12,166 nt of DNA from Parvularculaceae bacterium (lineage in GTDB: Bacteria > Pseudomonadota > Alphaproteobacteria > Caulobacterales > Parvularculaceae), in the NCBI GenBank assembly GCA_004213235.1, contig SHAI01000053.1, forward strand, positions 1 to 12,166, written 5' to 3'. Shown here piece by piece: positions 1 to 8,971 of the stretch. Position 1 is the stretch's first letter. Each line of letters starts with the position of its first letter. The notes beneath the pieces were generated by a model. It ran no database searches and was not told where the DNA came from. It saw only the letters and a list, made by a program, of their open reading frames with translations. Made by a program: the position numbers and the translations under genes.

Positions 1-983
1 GCCGCCGCGCCAAAGGGCATATCATGGAGAAGTTTCGCATTGAGTGCCGTGAGATCTTTTTCATCAAACCGAGCGGGCGCACGGCCGACGGCACCAAATG
101 AAAATCCCTCCGCCAGCAAAGGCAGGGCATCAATCGCTTCAATGGGCAAAGATGTCCCAAGGCGCGCCAATAAACTGGTCACCGCGGCAGCTTCAAGGCC
201 ATCCGCGCGCATGGCCTCAATCGACAGGCTTCCAAAACGTTTGGAAAGCCCGGCGCCGTCTGCGCCAACGAGCAGAGAATGGTGCGCAAAATGAGGAACC
301 GATCCCTTACCGCGCAATTTCGTTAATACCTCGAACAGCTCGATCTGAACTGCCGTATTCGTGACATGGTCCTCACCGCGAATAACGTGTGAGATACCAT
401 AATCCACATCATCGACACAGCTGGGCAGCGTATAAAGATAAACGCCATCAGCCCGGATCAATACCGGATCAGAAACATTAGCGGTATCAACACTTGTCTC
501 CCCGCGGATGAGATCGTCCCATTTGATTTCCTTGCGCGAAAGCTTGAACCGCCAATGGGGCCGCCGACCTTCCGATTCCAGAACCGAAATCTCTTCAGCC
601 GAAAGCGCCAATGCCGCACGATCATAAACGGGCGGCAGGCCGCGCGCCCTTTGCAGGCGCCGTTTTCGTTCTAATTCTTCCGGCGTTTCGTAACACGGAT
701 AGAGAAGCCCGTCGGCCTTGAGCTGGTCGGCCACTGCATCATATTCGCCAAACCGGGCCGACTGACGAAACGTCTCGTCCCAGCTAAGCCCAAGCCATTC
801 CAGGTCCTGGCGGATGCCGTCTTCATATTCCGCGGTGGAGCGTTCCTGGTCAGTATCATCAATGCGGAGAATAAACTTGCCGCCCGACTTGCGCGCGAAC
901 AACCAATTCCAAAGAGCAGCGCGCACATTCCCGACATGGAGTTTACCGGTCGGCGATGGAGCAAAACGAACAGAAACGGACAT
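1..983 (-). CDS. gltX: Glutamate--tRNA ligase (GluRS), C-terminal part beyond the left edge
   Basis: Class I aminoacyl-tRNA synthetase that attaches glutamate to tRNA in the cytoplasm. 327 codons are visible from the ATG at 983; the family is usually about 440-480 residues, so the anticodon-binding C-terminal part lies outside the window. The Rossmann-fold signature RFAPSPTG is at residues 6-13 and the HIGH-type motif is HVGN at 16-19. The GluRS-specific RGEDHVTNT is at 202-210. The KMSKR-type loop reads GLSKR at 245-249, a form I recall as common in alphaproteobacterial GluRS. The start is set by the RFAPSPTG block lying five residues after the Met; the Shine-Dalgarno is weak (an AGG about 11 nt upstream). 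It follows nadE by 106 bp on the same strand. Alphaproteobacteria often carry two GluRS paralogs, and some also make Glu-tRNA(Gln) for amidation; which role this copy has cannot be read from the fragment. Confidence 0.96.
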   Translation of the reverse strand, partial: MSVSVRFAPSPTGKLHVGNVRAALWNWLFARKSGGKFILRIDDTDQERSTAEYEDGIRQDLEWLGLSWDETFRQSARFGEYDAVADQLKADGLLYPCYETPEELERKRRLQRARGLPPVYDRAALALSAEEISVLESEGRRPHWRFKLSRKEIKWDDLIRGETSVDTANVSDPVLIRADGVYLYTLPSCVDDVDYGISHVIRGEDHVTNTAVQIELFEVLTKLRGKGSVPHFAHHSLLVGADGAGLSKRFGSLSIEAMRADGLEAAAVTSLLARLGTSLPIEAIDALPLLAEGFSFGAVGRAPARFDEKDLTALNAKLLHDMPFGAA

Positions 984-1089
984 GGGTTTTCAACCTGATC
1001 AATGCGTCACCTGCGGACGCGCAATAAGCGCCGTTGGTTACGCTGTCGCTGTCGCGGCGTCAAACGCGCAAGCCGAAGAAGACCGTAAA
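984..1089. other. nadE-gltX spacer
   Basis: This is a 106 bp non-coding gap on the minus-strand gene row. A TTGACG that could be a -35 lies on the minus strand, but at 17 nt spacing the -10 would be TAACCA, which is poor. No terminator-like GC hairpin with a T-tract is visible; the best is a 4 bp stem, GCGC AATAA GCGC, at 1019-1031. Read-through from nadE into gltX is therefore possible but not shown. Confidence 0.4.
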
Positions 1090-2754
1090 TTAGCTGCGAT
1101 CACGCCATCCATTGGTAATTGGATACCGCCGATCGCGGCCAAAGTTCACCCTGGTCACTTTCGGCCCAGGCGGGGCCTGGCGACGCTTGTACTCGGCAAT
1201 ATATAAAAGATGTTCAATCCGGCGCACCGCCGCTTCATCGAAACCGGCGGCAACGATGTCACGCACTGACATTTCCTTTTCAACCAGGCGCGAGAGAATG
1301 CCGTCCAGAATATCATATGGCGGCAGCGTGTCGGCATCTTTCTGGTCTTCACGCAGTTCTGCAGAAGGCGGCTTGGTTATGATACGCTGCGGGATGACCT
1401 CGCCTTTTCGACCGAGCAGGCCAGGCACATCCGCACCATTGCGCCATCGGCAAAGGCTGAAGACATCCATTTTGTAAATATCTTTAAGCGGATTATATCC
1501 ACCGTTCATATCGCCATAGAGCGTCGCATAACCGACCGACATTTCTGACTTATTGCCAGTGGTCAAAACCATATCGCCGAATTTGTTCGACAGGGCCATC
1601 AAGATCATCCCGCGAATACGCGACTGGATGTTTTCTTCCGTTGTATCAGCTTTTCGCCCGGTAAAGGCTGGCGCAAGCATGGCATCAAACGCACTGACCG
1701 CAGGTTCAATATCTATGGACTGATAATCAACCCCCAACGCTTTCGCGCAGGCAAGCGCATCTTCCAGGCTTTCCGTCGATGTGTAACGAGAAGGCATCAT
1801 CACACAACGCACCCGATCAGGGCCGAGCGCATCAACTGCAATGGCTGCGGTCAGCGCCGAATCAACACCGCCAGAAAGGCCGATAACTACACCTGGAAAC
1901 CGGTTCTTTTCAACATAATCACGCACGCCGAGGGTAACGGCGCGATATGTCTGCTCCTCGCGTGCATACCAGGTTTCCGATGGGCCATCCGTGCACTGCC
2001 ATTTTCCATTAGCCTGCGCCCACTCGGTCATGAACAGCCCCGGCGAAAACTGTGCGGCACGATGGATGACCTCACCATCAGCATTCATCACAAACGCCGC
2101 CCCGTCGAAGACAACCTCGTCCTGACCAGCCAACTGATTGACAAATAACAGTGGAAGACCCGTTGCCTGTACCCGTTCGCGCGCAATGCTGGTGCGTTCA
2201 TCAAGGGCCGTATCGCGATAGGGAGAGCCATGGGGCACGATGAAGAAATCAGCCCCCTGCGCGGCAAGGTGCTCCCCTGCCCCGGCGATCCACATGTCTT
2301 CGCAGACCATCAATCCTATTTTCGACCCCCGGAAGGCAACCGGCATTGGAAAATCAGTACCGGGCGTGAACCGCCTTGGCTCATCAAACACGCCATAATT
2401 CGGCAACCGCACCTTCCGGACGGTCTCCTTGATCTCACCATCATCAAGAAGGAAGGCGCAGTTATAAAGCGCCTCCCCCTCACGCCACGGCGCGCCAATA
2501 ATCATGGCCGGCCCGCCATCAGCGGTCCGAGCTGCGAGATCTTCCACCGCCGTGCGGCACGCCGCCTGAAATGATGGCTTTTGAACCAGGTCCTCGGGCG
2601 GATAGCCACAGACCACCAGTTCACAGAACACCGCAAGGTCAGCACCTTCCGCGGCGGCCTGCTGGCGCGCGGCATCTATTCGGGACACATTACCGGCAAT
2701 GTCGCCGACAACAGGCTCGATCTGGCAAATGGCGATGCGCAGGGCTTGGGTCAT
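1090..2754 (-). CDS. nadE: Glutamine-dependent NAD+ synthase
   Basis: Catalyses the last step of NAD+ synthesis: nicotinic acid adenine dinucleotide plus ATP plus glutamine-derived ammonia. From the ATG the protein has 554 residues. Residues about 4-260 are a nitrilase-type glutaminase domain with a visible Glu-Lys-Cys triad: E45 (in FCELV), K114 (in RKVRLPNYG) and C151 (in MVCEDMW). Residues about 265-554 are the synthetase domain, with the ATP-pyrophosphatase P-loop SGGVDS at 294-299 and TTGNKSE at 398-404. Both halves look intact, so this is the glutamine-using form and not the short ammonia-only NadE. I chose the ATG at 2754 because the in-frame TTG nine bases upstream (2763) has no ribosome site and would only add three residues. 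It starts 43 bp after gltB stops and probably shares its transcript. It draws on the same glutamine pool as glutamate synthase. Confidence 0.97.
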   Translation of the reverse strand: MTQALRIAICQIEPVVGDIAGNVSRIDAARQQAAAEGADLAVFCELVVCGYPPEDLVQKPSFQAACRTAVEDLAARTADGGPAMIIGAPWREGEALYNCAFLLDDGEIKETVRKVRLPNYGVFDEPRRFTPGTDFPMPVAFRGSKIGLMVCEDMWIAGAGEHLAAQGADFFIVPHGSPYRDTALDERTSIARERVQATGLPLLFVNQLAGQDEVVFDGAAFVMNADGEVIHRAAQFSPGLFMTEWAQANGKWQCTDGPSETWYAREEQTYRAVTLGVRDYVEKNRFPGVVIGLSGGVDSALTAAIAVDALGPDRVRCVMMPSRYTSTESLEDALACAKALGVDYQSIDIEPAVSAFDAMLAPAFTGRKADTTEENIQSRIRGMILMALSNKFGDMVLTTGNKSEMSVGYATLYGDMNGGYNPLKDIYKMDVFSLCRWRNGADVPGLLGRKGEVIPQRIITKPPSAELREDQKDADTLPPYDILDGILSRLVEKEMSVRDIVAAGFDEAAVRRIEHLLYIAEYKRRQAPPGPKVTRVNFGRDRRYPITNGWRDRS

Positions 2755-2797
2755 AGCCTGCAAATAATGTCATCAGCCGGTTCCGGCAAGTCATCGC

Positions 2798-5700
2798 TCA
2801 CGCTGCGGCGGTGTCTTCCTCCTCGATCTTCAAAATATCGATCGGCACGATCTCGACAAAATGTGTCGCTGCCGCCGGCCAGTCCTCCAGGAGCTGGGTA
2901 GCGCACGGGGAACCGGTTTCAGTTTCATGACGCATCAGTAACGATCGACATTTTTCAGACGCTTTGGCATCCATGGAACGAATGATCACACTGTCAGGAT
3001 TGACCAGGCCATCAACGTCGCCATGAGGGTCATAGAGGAAGGCGCGCCCGCCCGTCATGCCGGCGGCGAAATTGTCCCCAACGCGACCAATGATCACCAC
3101 GTGACCACCCGTCATATACTCGCAGCCATTTGCCCCGCAGCCCTCAATGACGGCATCCGCACCGGAATTGCGCACCGCGAAACGGGTGCCGGCCCTACCG
3201 GCAGCAAACAACGCGCCGGAAGTGGCACCATAAAGACATGTATTGCCGATAATCGCATCGGCATCGCCATCAATATGTGTCGGCTGCTCTGCCGGACGTA
3301 TGACGATCACCGCGCCGGATAACCCTTTGCCGACATAGTCGTTTGCGTCACCAAGGAGGTCGATTTTCAGCCCGGTCATACCGAAACACCCCAAAGACTG
3401 ACCGGCACTACCCCGTAAGCGGACGGATAGATGGTCAGCGGGGAGACCATTTGGCCCGTGCTGGCGGACAATCGCGGAGGAAGTTCGCGCACCAATAGAC
3501 CGCTGCGTGTTCCGCACCGCATATGTCAGCTGCATTTTTTCCCCGCGCTCAAATACTGGCGCGGCATCGATCAGTATCTGTTCGTCGAGAGTGGGGGTTG
3601 GCTCTGATCGGCCTTTGCGGGATGAGCGCGCGGGCGCATCACCAGCATCAACCCTTGTAAGCATGGGATTCAGGTCAAGATCATCAAGGTCCGGCGCCCC
3701 GCGGGTCTCCTGAAAGAGCAGATCCGATCGACCGATAATCTGATCAAGGGATGTAACGCCAAGGCCTGACAGCTGCTCGCGCACGTCTTCTGCAATAAAC
3801 GACATCAGTGTAACGACGTGTTCAGGCAGTCCGGGGAAGCGTTCGCGTAAATCCTCGTCTTGCGTGCACACGCCCACCGGGCAGGTGTTGGAATGACACT
3901 GGCGGACCATCAAACAGCCCATGGCGACAAGCGAAATCGTCCCAATGCCAAACTCTTCCGCCCCCAGCATCGCGGCCATCACCACATCGCGACCTGTCCG
4001 GATACCGCCATCGGTTCTCAGCGTTACTTTTTCCCGTAAATTATTGACCGTGAGTACCTGATGGGCCTCAGACAGGCCCAGCTCCCATGGACCGCCAGCA
4101 AATTTGATTGACGTCAGCGGCGATGCGCCCGTACCGCCGACATTCCCGGAAACAAGAATGACATCGGCATTGGCCTTCGCAACACCGGCGGCAATTGGAC
4201 CGATCCCGGCAGCAGCAACCAGTTTGACGCAGACCCGCGCGTCAGGATTGATATTTTTCAAATCATAGATGAGCTGCGCCAGATCCTCGATCGAATAAAT
4301 ATCGTGATGTGGGGGCGGCGAAATCAACGTGACGCCAGGCGTCGCGTGGCGCATACGCGCGATAAATTCGGTTACTTTAAACCCCGGCAATTGCCCGCCT
4401 TCGCCGGGCTTTGCACCCTGGGCGACTTTTATTTCGATCTCACGGCATTGATTGAGATATTCGGCAGTTACACCAAAGCGTCCGGATGCGATCTGTTTTA
4501 CCGCAGAATTTGCGTTGTCTCCATTGCCAGAGGGCGTATAGCGATCAGGATCTTCACCCCCTTCGCCAGATACAGATTTCGCACCTATCCGGTTCATGGC
4601 GATATTCAGCGCACCATGCGCCTCAGGCGATAATGCCCCCAGGGACATTCCAGGTGTTACAAAACGCTGGCGGATCGCGTTTATCGATTCCACATCGCTC
4701 ATTTCCGCCGGGCTGCGCAAAGCACGCAGACCCAGTAAATCGCGCAATTGGAACGGGGCCTGTCCATTCACCGCTTCGGCGTATCTTTTGTAGGAAGCAT
4801 AATCTTCCGTTCGCACCGCATGTTGAAGATCATGAACCAGTTGCGCTTCCAGCGCATGACGCTCCCCCTGACGGCGATGGCGATAAAATCCGCCTACGGG
4901 CAACCGACGCACGCCTGAAGCTGTATTACCTTCAAAGGCCTTTGCATGCACTTCACGGGTCTTGCGTTCAAGAAATGGCAGACCGATACCACTTATTCGC
5001 GATGGTGCTCCGGGAAACAATTCTTTGGCAAGCGCGCGGGAAATGCCAAGTGCTTCAAAATTACAGCCACCACGATAGGACGAAATGACCGATATCCCGC
5101 TCTTGGCCAAAATCTTCATCAGGCCCGCTTCGATCGCCCGTTTATAGTTCAAGACCGCATCATTGAGAGATAGTTTTTGATAGTCCCCGCGCGCATGCGC
5201 CCGCGCAATGGAATCACAAGCCAGATAGGGATTAACAGCCGTCGCCCCCACGGAGATCAACATCGCGGTATAATGCGGGTCGATACACTCCGCCGACTTG
5301 ACAATGATTGAGCAAAAAGCGCGCTTGCCGACATTGGTCAGATGAGTGTGCACCGCAGCTGCGGCGAGAATCATTGGCGCGCCAAGTCTGTCCGTAGACA
5401 CCGCATCATCGGTGAGGATGACATGCTGAGCACCTTGACTTACCGCAATTTCCGCCTCTTCCCGGATACGGTCTAGTGCAGTGGCGAGCGCACCACCACG
5501 CCCGTTTGCTTCCTCAGCTGGGTAGGTACAGTCAACAATGATTGCAGCATCACCAACGAAGTCGGCAAACCGCGCCATCATACCATTCGACAAAAATGGA
5601 CTTTCAAGCACATAAACATCCGTCTGCGTCTCATCAGATGCAAGGATGTTGCCGAGATTTTTAAATCTGGTGTTTAAACTCATGACCCGCGCTTCACGCA

Positions 5701-7327
5701 AAGGGTCAATCGGGGGGTTGGTAACCTGGCTGAATTTCTGACGCAGATAATGCGACAATGGGCGATATTGCTCCGACAGGACGGCCAAAGGTGTATCATC
5801 CCCCATGGACCCGGTCGCCTCTTTTCCTTCCAACGCCATGGGCCGCAGAACAAGGTCAAGTTCTTCCAGGGAAAAACCCGCTGCACCCTGACGACATATC
5901 AGCTCCGCATCATCAAAAATGCGTTCTTCCGGCCCCGGACCTATCGCCTTTTCCAGATCAACGATATTATCGATCCATGCCTGATAGGGGTGCGCCTCGG
6001 CCAGAACATCCATGATCTTGTCATGCTCATAGAGCTTTTTTGTTTCAAAATCGAAGGCGATCATGCCACCGGCTTCCAGCGCGCCGCGTTTGATGACCTT
6101 TTCCGGCTCCAGGGGCGACATGCCAGCCTCAGATCCAGCGGCAAAGATATCATCAGAAGTCACCGCATAACGCATGGGCCTTAAACCATTGCGGTCCAGG
6201 GCAGCCACCGCCCAGCGTCCGTCATAGGCCGACAAAGCAGCTGGCCCGTCCCAGGGTTCCATCACCGAATTGCAATATTCGTATAATGCGCGCCAGCTCT
6301 CCTTTATCACCACGGATCGCTTCGACCATGCCTCAGGGGTCAAAAGGCACTTTGCCATCGGCCCATTGCGCCCTGCACGGACAATCAATTCATATACCTG
6401 ATCAAGTGCCGCAGAATCCGACGCGCCAGGCTGAACAATTGGGCTCATCTCCGCCGCATCACCATCGAATGCAGATGTCGCCATGCGAATTTCATGGCTG
6501 CGCATCCAATTTATATTGCCACGCAGGGTATTGATCTCACCATTGTGCGCGAGCATGCGAAATGGCTGTGCCAGACGCCATTCCGGAAACGTATTGGTTG
6601 AATAGCGTTGATGGAAAATCGCCACCCGGGATACGAAATCCTGATTGCGCAAATCAGGGTAAAAATCGTCTATGGCTTCCGCCAGAAACATTCCCTTGTA
6701 AACAATGTCATCCGTAGAAAGAGAGCATACATAGATATCGGGAATACCTTCAGCGAGGCTGCGCTTCTCGATTTTACGGCGGACCGCATAAAGCATCCGC
6801 GCAACCGCCTCGCGGGAGCGATCTTGCGCATCATGGAACAAAATCTGTTCAATGGCGGGGCGGGTAGCATTGGCTTTTGCGCCCAAAATAGTGGCATCTA
6901 CCGGCACCTGGCGCCAGCCATACAGAATAAATCCGGCATTCAACAGTTCAGCTTCAACAATCGCTCTTGCGGCATCTTGCGCAGCAAAATCTGTTCGTGG
7001 CAGGAATAATTGTCCAACGCCTATATCTTTTCGGTTCGGATCATGCCCAGTACGCGCCACAAATTGCCGAAACAGGTCTTGGGGCACATTGAGGCGCACG
7101 CCAGCGCCGTCACCGGTTTTACCATCTGCGTCAACAGCACCGCGATGCCAGACGGCCTTTAGGGATTTCAGCGCAAGATCAACGATCTCCCGGCGCGATG
7201 TGCCATTCAACGATACTAACAGGCCAACACCGCAAGCGTCGCGCTCTTCGGCTGGATCGTACAAACCGCGTTCAGCCGCGATAGCTTTCTTGGCGCGCAT
7301 TTGCGCAATAGGATCGGTCATATTCAT
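2798..7327 (-). CDS. gltB: Glutamate synthase (NADPH) large subunit
   Basis: Large subunit of GOGAT. It hydrolyses glutamine and channels the ammonia to 2-oxoglutarate, giving two glutamates with electrons delivered from GltD. It has 1509 residues, the normal bacterial length. A 31-residue propeptide precedes C32 (in DACGVGL), the expected N-terminal nucleophile after processing. The class II amidotransferase domain runs to about residue 430 and includes the HNGEINTLRGN block at 261-271. The central domain spans roughly 470-780. The FMN/2-oxoglutarate synthase barrel spans roughly 840-1210. The [3Fe-4S] cysteines fit C-x5-C-x4-C at C1138, C1144 and C1149. The C-terminal beta-helix (GXGXG) domain is at about 1260-1450. 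No frameshift or missing key residue was seen. It follows gltD by 28 bp. Its ribosome site is weak (GGG a few bases before the ATG), which fits translation from a leader shared with gltD. Gene order is gltD then gltB, opposite to E. coli gltBD. Confidence 0.98.
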   Translation of the reverse strand: MNMTDPIAQMRAKKAIAAERGLYDPAEERDACGVGLLVSLNGTSRREIVDLALKSLKAVWHRGAVDADGKTGDGAGVRLNVPQDLFRQFVARTGHDPNRKDIGVGQLFLPRTDFAAQDAARAIVEAELLNAGFILYGWRQVPVDATILGAKANATRPAIEQILFHDAQDRSREAVARMLYAVRRKIEKRSLAEGIPDIYVCSLSTDDIVYKGMFLAEAIDDFYPDLRNQDFVSRVAIFHQRYSTNTFPEWRLAQPFRMLAHNGEINTLRGNINWMRSHEIRMATSAFDGDAAEMSPIVQPGASDSAALDQVYELIVRAGRNGPMAKCLLTPEAWSKRSVVIKESWRALYEYCNSVMEPWDGPAALSAYDGRWAVAALDRNGLRPMRYAVTSDDIFAAGSEAGMSPLEPEKVIKRGALEAGGMIAFDFETKKLYEHDKIMDVLAEAHPYQAWIDNIVDLEKAIGPGPEERIFDDAELICRQGAAGFSLEELDLVLRPMALEGKEATGSMGDDTPLAVLSEQYRPLSHYLRQKFSQVTNPPIDPLREARVMSLNTRFKNLGNILASDETQTDVYVLESPFLSNGMMARFADFVGDAAIIVDCTYPAEEANGRGGALATALDRIREEAEIAVSQGAQHVILTDDAVSTDRLGAPMILAAAAVHTHLTNVGKRAFCSIIVKSAECIDPHYTAMLISVGATAVNPYLACDSIARAHARGDYQKLSLNDAVLNYKRAIEAGLMKILAKSGISVISSYRGGCNFEALGISRALAKELFPGAPSRISGIGLPFLERKTREVHAKAFEGNTASGVRRLPVGGFYRHRRQGERHALEAQLVHDLQHAVRTEDYASYKRYAEAVNGQAPFQLRDLLGLRALRSPAEMSDVESINAIRQRFVTPGMSLGALSPEAHGALNIAMNRIGAKSVSGEGGEDPDRYTPSGNGDNANSAVKQIASGRFGVTAEYLNQCREIEIKVAQGAKPGEGGQLPGFKVTEFIARMRHATPGVTLISPPPHHDIYSIEDLAQLIYDLKNINPDARVCVKLVAAAGIGPIAAGVAKANADVILVSGNVGGTGASPLTSIKFAGGPWELGLSEAHQVLTVNNLREKVTLRTDGGIRTGRDVVMAAMLGAEEFGIGTISLVAMGCLMVRQCHSNTCPVGVCTQDEDLRERFPGLPEHVVTLMSFIAEDVREQLSGLGVTSLDQIIGRSDLLFQETRGAPDLDDLDLNPMLTRVDAGDAPARSSRKGRSEPTPTLDEQILIDAAPVFERGEKMQLTYAVRNTQRSIGARTSSAIVRQHGPNGLPADHLSVRLRGSAGQSLGCFGMTGLKIDLLGDANDYVGKGLSGAVIVIRPAEQPTHIDGDADAIIGNTCLYGATSGALFAAGRAGTRFAVRNSGADAVIEGCGANGCEYMTGGHVVIIGRVGDNFAAGMTGGRAFLYDPHGDVDGLVNPDSVIIRSMDAKASEKCRSLLMRHETETGSPCATQLLEDWPAAATHFVEIVPIDILKIEEEDTAAA

Positions 7328-7334
7328 AGCCCAA

Positions 7335-7347
7335 AAAATTGAACGGG
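7335..7347 (-). repeat. 13 bp direct repeat, copy before gltB
   Basis: The minus-strand sequence CCCGTTCAATTTT lies in the gltD-gltB gap, ending 7 nt before the gltB ATG. An exact copy lies before gltD. Whether it is functional is unknown; an exact 13-mer pair in 12 kb is close to what chance allows, and only the placement makes it notable. Confidence 0.5.
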
Positions 7348-7355
7348 ATTTTCTA

Positions 7356-8783
7356 TTATTCCGCGGCTCTCATAAGTGGCCGCGCCTCATCAACGATTTT
7401 CTCAATAATCGCCGCCGCCGCGACCCGGCCATCCCTGATCGCCCAAACCACTAGCGACGCGCCGCGAACAATATCGCCGGCAGCATAAACGCCCGGCAGG
7501 GATGTTTCCAACGTATCGGGATGAACGGCCAGCGTGCCGCGTTTGGTCATCCGTAATTCTGGCGCGCCAAACAGCTCGCCAATGGGTTCTGGTTCAAAGC
7601 CCAAAGCGGATATGGTCAGGTCCGATTCCAATGCAAAGTTTGACTTTGGAATTTCGACCGGCCGACGGCGCCCGCTATCGTCCGCCTCGCCAAGGCGCAT
7701 GCGTATCGCGTTCACGGATGCGCCAACGGATTTAGGTGCGGCAAGCCATTCAAAATGGACACCTTCTTCCTCGGCGTTTTTTACTTCCCGCTGGGAGCCA
7801 GGCATATTTTCCTTGTCACGCCGATACAAGCACCGCACGTCCGCAGCTCCCTGACGCACGGCCGTGCGAACACAGTCCATGGCCGTATCGCCGCCGCCAA
7901 TAACCACGACTTTTTTGCCCGCAGCGTTTAACGCACCATCATCAAACGCCGGCACATCATCGCCCAGCCCCTTGCGATTTGATGCCGTCAGGAATGACAA
8001 GGCCGCCTCAGTTTTGGCGTCTTCGCTTATAGGACAATCCAACGCGCGGGCCTTGTAGACCCCGGTTGCAATGATCAACGCAGTATGGCGCGCGCGCAGG
8101 TCGGCCAAGCTCGCGTCCCGTCCGACCTCAAAGTTTTGATGGAAAACAACACCGCCATCGATCAACCGTTCAATTCGGCGGAGAACCACATCCTTTTCGA
8201 GCTTGAAATTGGGAATACCGTAAATCAAAAGCCCGCCCGCGCGATCATATCGGTCATACACATGTACCTGCACGCCAGCTTTGCGCAGCTCTTCCGCAGC
8301 CGCCAATCCTGCTGGTCCCGCTCCGATGATCCCGACACTTTCGCTACGTTCTTTGGCCGGACGGATAGGCGGGACCCATCCATTTTCAAACGCTTTTTCC
8401 GTAATGTAGGTCTCGACTGACCCGATGGTCACCGTGCCGTGACCAGACTGCTCAATGACGCACGAGCCTTCGCATAATCGATCCTGCGGACAAATTCGCC
8501 CGCACACCTCGGGCATATTGTTGGTCGCCGATGAGACTGCATAAGCCTCCTCCAGGCGATCCTCCGCAACCAATCGCAGCCAATCCGGGATGTCATTTCC
8601 AAGCGGGCAATGATCCTGGCAAAACGGCACGCCGCATTGCGAGCAACGTGACGCCTGCGCAGCGGCTGCATCTTCGGCAAAAACCCGATAGATTTCATCA
8701 AAGTCTGCGCGCCGTTCATCGGCCGGTCGCTGCTCCGGTGTTTTCCTGTCACGGGTGACAAAACTCAACATCTTCTCAGACAT
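7356..8783 (-). CDS. gltD: Glutamate synthase (NADPH) small subunit
   Basis: Small subunit of glutamate synthase. It takes electrons from NADPH through FAD and [4Fe-4S] clusters and passes them to GltB. The protein has 475 residues, the usual length. The N-terminal iron-sulfur domain shows two cysteine groups: C47, C50, C55, C59 and C94, C98, C104, C108. The FAD Rossmann motif GAGPAG is at 154-159, and the NADPH-binding GGGDTAMD is at 296-303. The second FAD contact, AAGD, is near residue 435. The ATG at 8783 is the only sensible start; no in-frame start codon lies nearer the AGGAG at about 15 nt upstream, so the Shine-Dalgarno spacing is unusually long. An alternative internal ATG at 8771 would drop four residues. 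It is the first gene of the minus-strand group and is divergent from phoD across a 694 bp spacer. Related flavoproteins such as PreT and NfnB share this fold, but adjacency to gltB settles the call. Confidence 0.97.
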   Translation of the reverse strand: MSEKMLSFVTRDRKTPEQRPADERRADFDEIYRVFAEDAAAAQASRCSQCGVPFCQDHCPLGNDIPDWLRLVAEDRLEEAYAVSSATNNMPEVCGRICPQDRLCEGSCVIEQSGHGTVTIGSVETYITEKAFENGWVPPIRPAKERSESVGIIGAGPAGLAAAEELRKAGVQVHVYDRYDRAGGLLIYGIPNFKLEKDVVLRRIERLIDGGVVFHQNFEVGRDASLADLRARHTALIIATGVYKARALDCPISEDAKTEAALSFLTASNRKGLGDDVPAFDDGALNAAGKKVVVIGGGDTAMDCVRTAVRQGAADVRCLYRRDKENMPGSQREVKNAEEEGVHFEWLAAPKSVGASVNAIRMRLGEADDSGRRRPVEIPKSNFALESDLTISALGFEPEPIGELFGAPELRMTKRGTLAVHPDTLETSLPGVYAAGDIVRGASLVVWAIRDGRVAAAAIIEKIVDEARPLMRAAE

Positions 8784-8807
8784 GGCTCGCGAACGGCTCT
8801 CCTGGAT

Positions 8808-8820
8808 AAAATTGAACGGG
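8808..8820 (-). repeat. 13 bp direct repeat, copy before gltD
   Basis: Exact second copy of CCCGTTCAATTTT on the minus strand, ending 24 nt before the gltD ATG and just upstream of the AGGAG. It is in the same orientation relative to the gene as the gltB copy. Confidence 0.5.
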
Positions 8821-8847
8821 CAGCGCTTTGCATGTTCTCAATACTGT

Positions 8848-8883
8848 GCACCTTATCGACACCGCGCACCCTATCGACACCGC
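8848..8883. repeat. Tandem duplication, 2 x 18 bp
   Basis: Two head-to-tail copies of GCACC(T/C)TATCGACACCGC differ at one base (T8853 versus C8871). A degenerate trace follows at 8884-8896. The block lies 65-100 bp upstream of the gltD start, so it would be in the leader or promoter of the glutamate synthase operon. Its function is unknown; it could be paired protein-binding sites or a slippage duplication. Confidence 0.8.
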
Positions 8884-8971
8884 GCTCATCACCGGCGAGG
8901 CTTATTGACGCCCCGCCATGGCAACAAATCGCTTATATGCAGCGCAACACAGCGAAGGATCGGTTATGACG

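Noticed and set aside
245..249. GLSKR of GltX (residues 245-249) instead of KMSKR as a possible defect
   Set aside because: The lysine and arginine needed for catalysis are kept, and the LSKR form is familiar in alphaproteobacterial GluRS. The coordinates given are residue numbers.
814..1206. Plus-strand frame with a signal-peptide-like stretch (GYAVAVAAS)
   Set aside because: It overlaps the start of gltX and the end of nadE on the other strand; the hydrophobic stretch comes from a short GCTGTC repeat in the spacer and there is no Shine-Dalgarno.
2755..2763. TTG start for nadE three codons upstream
   Set aside because: No Shine-Dalgarno precedes it, and the ATG at 2754 already gives a complete N-terminus.
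4486..5088. 200-codon open frame on the plus strand
   Set aside because: It lies fully antisense to gltB, has no recognisable protein features, and is a by-product of GC-biased codons.
6852..7454. 200-codon open frame on the plus strand
   Set aside because: It is antisense across gltB and the gltD end, with low-complexity Arg/Ser/Ala content typical of shadow frames.
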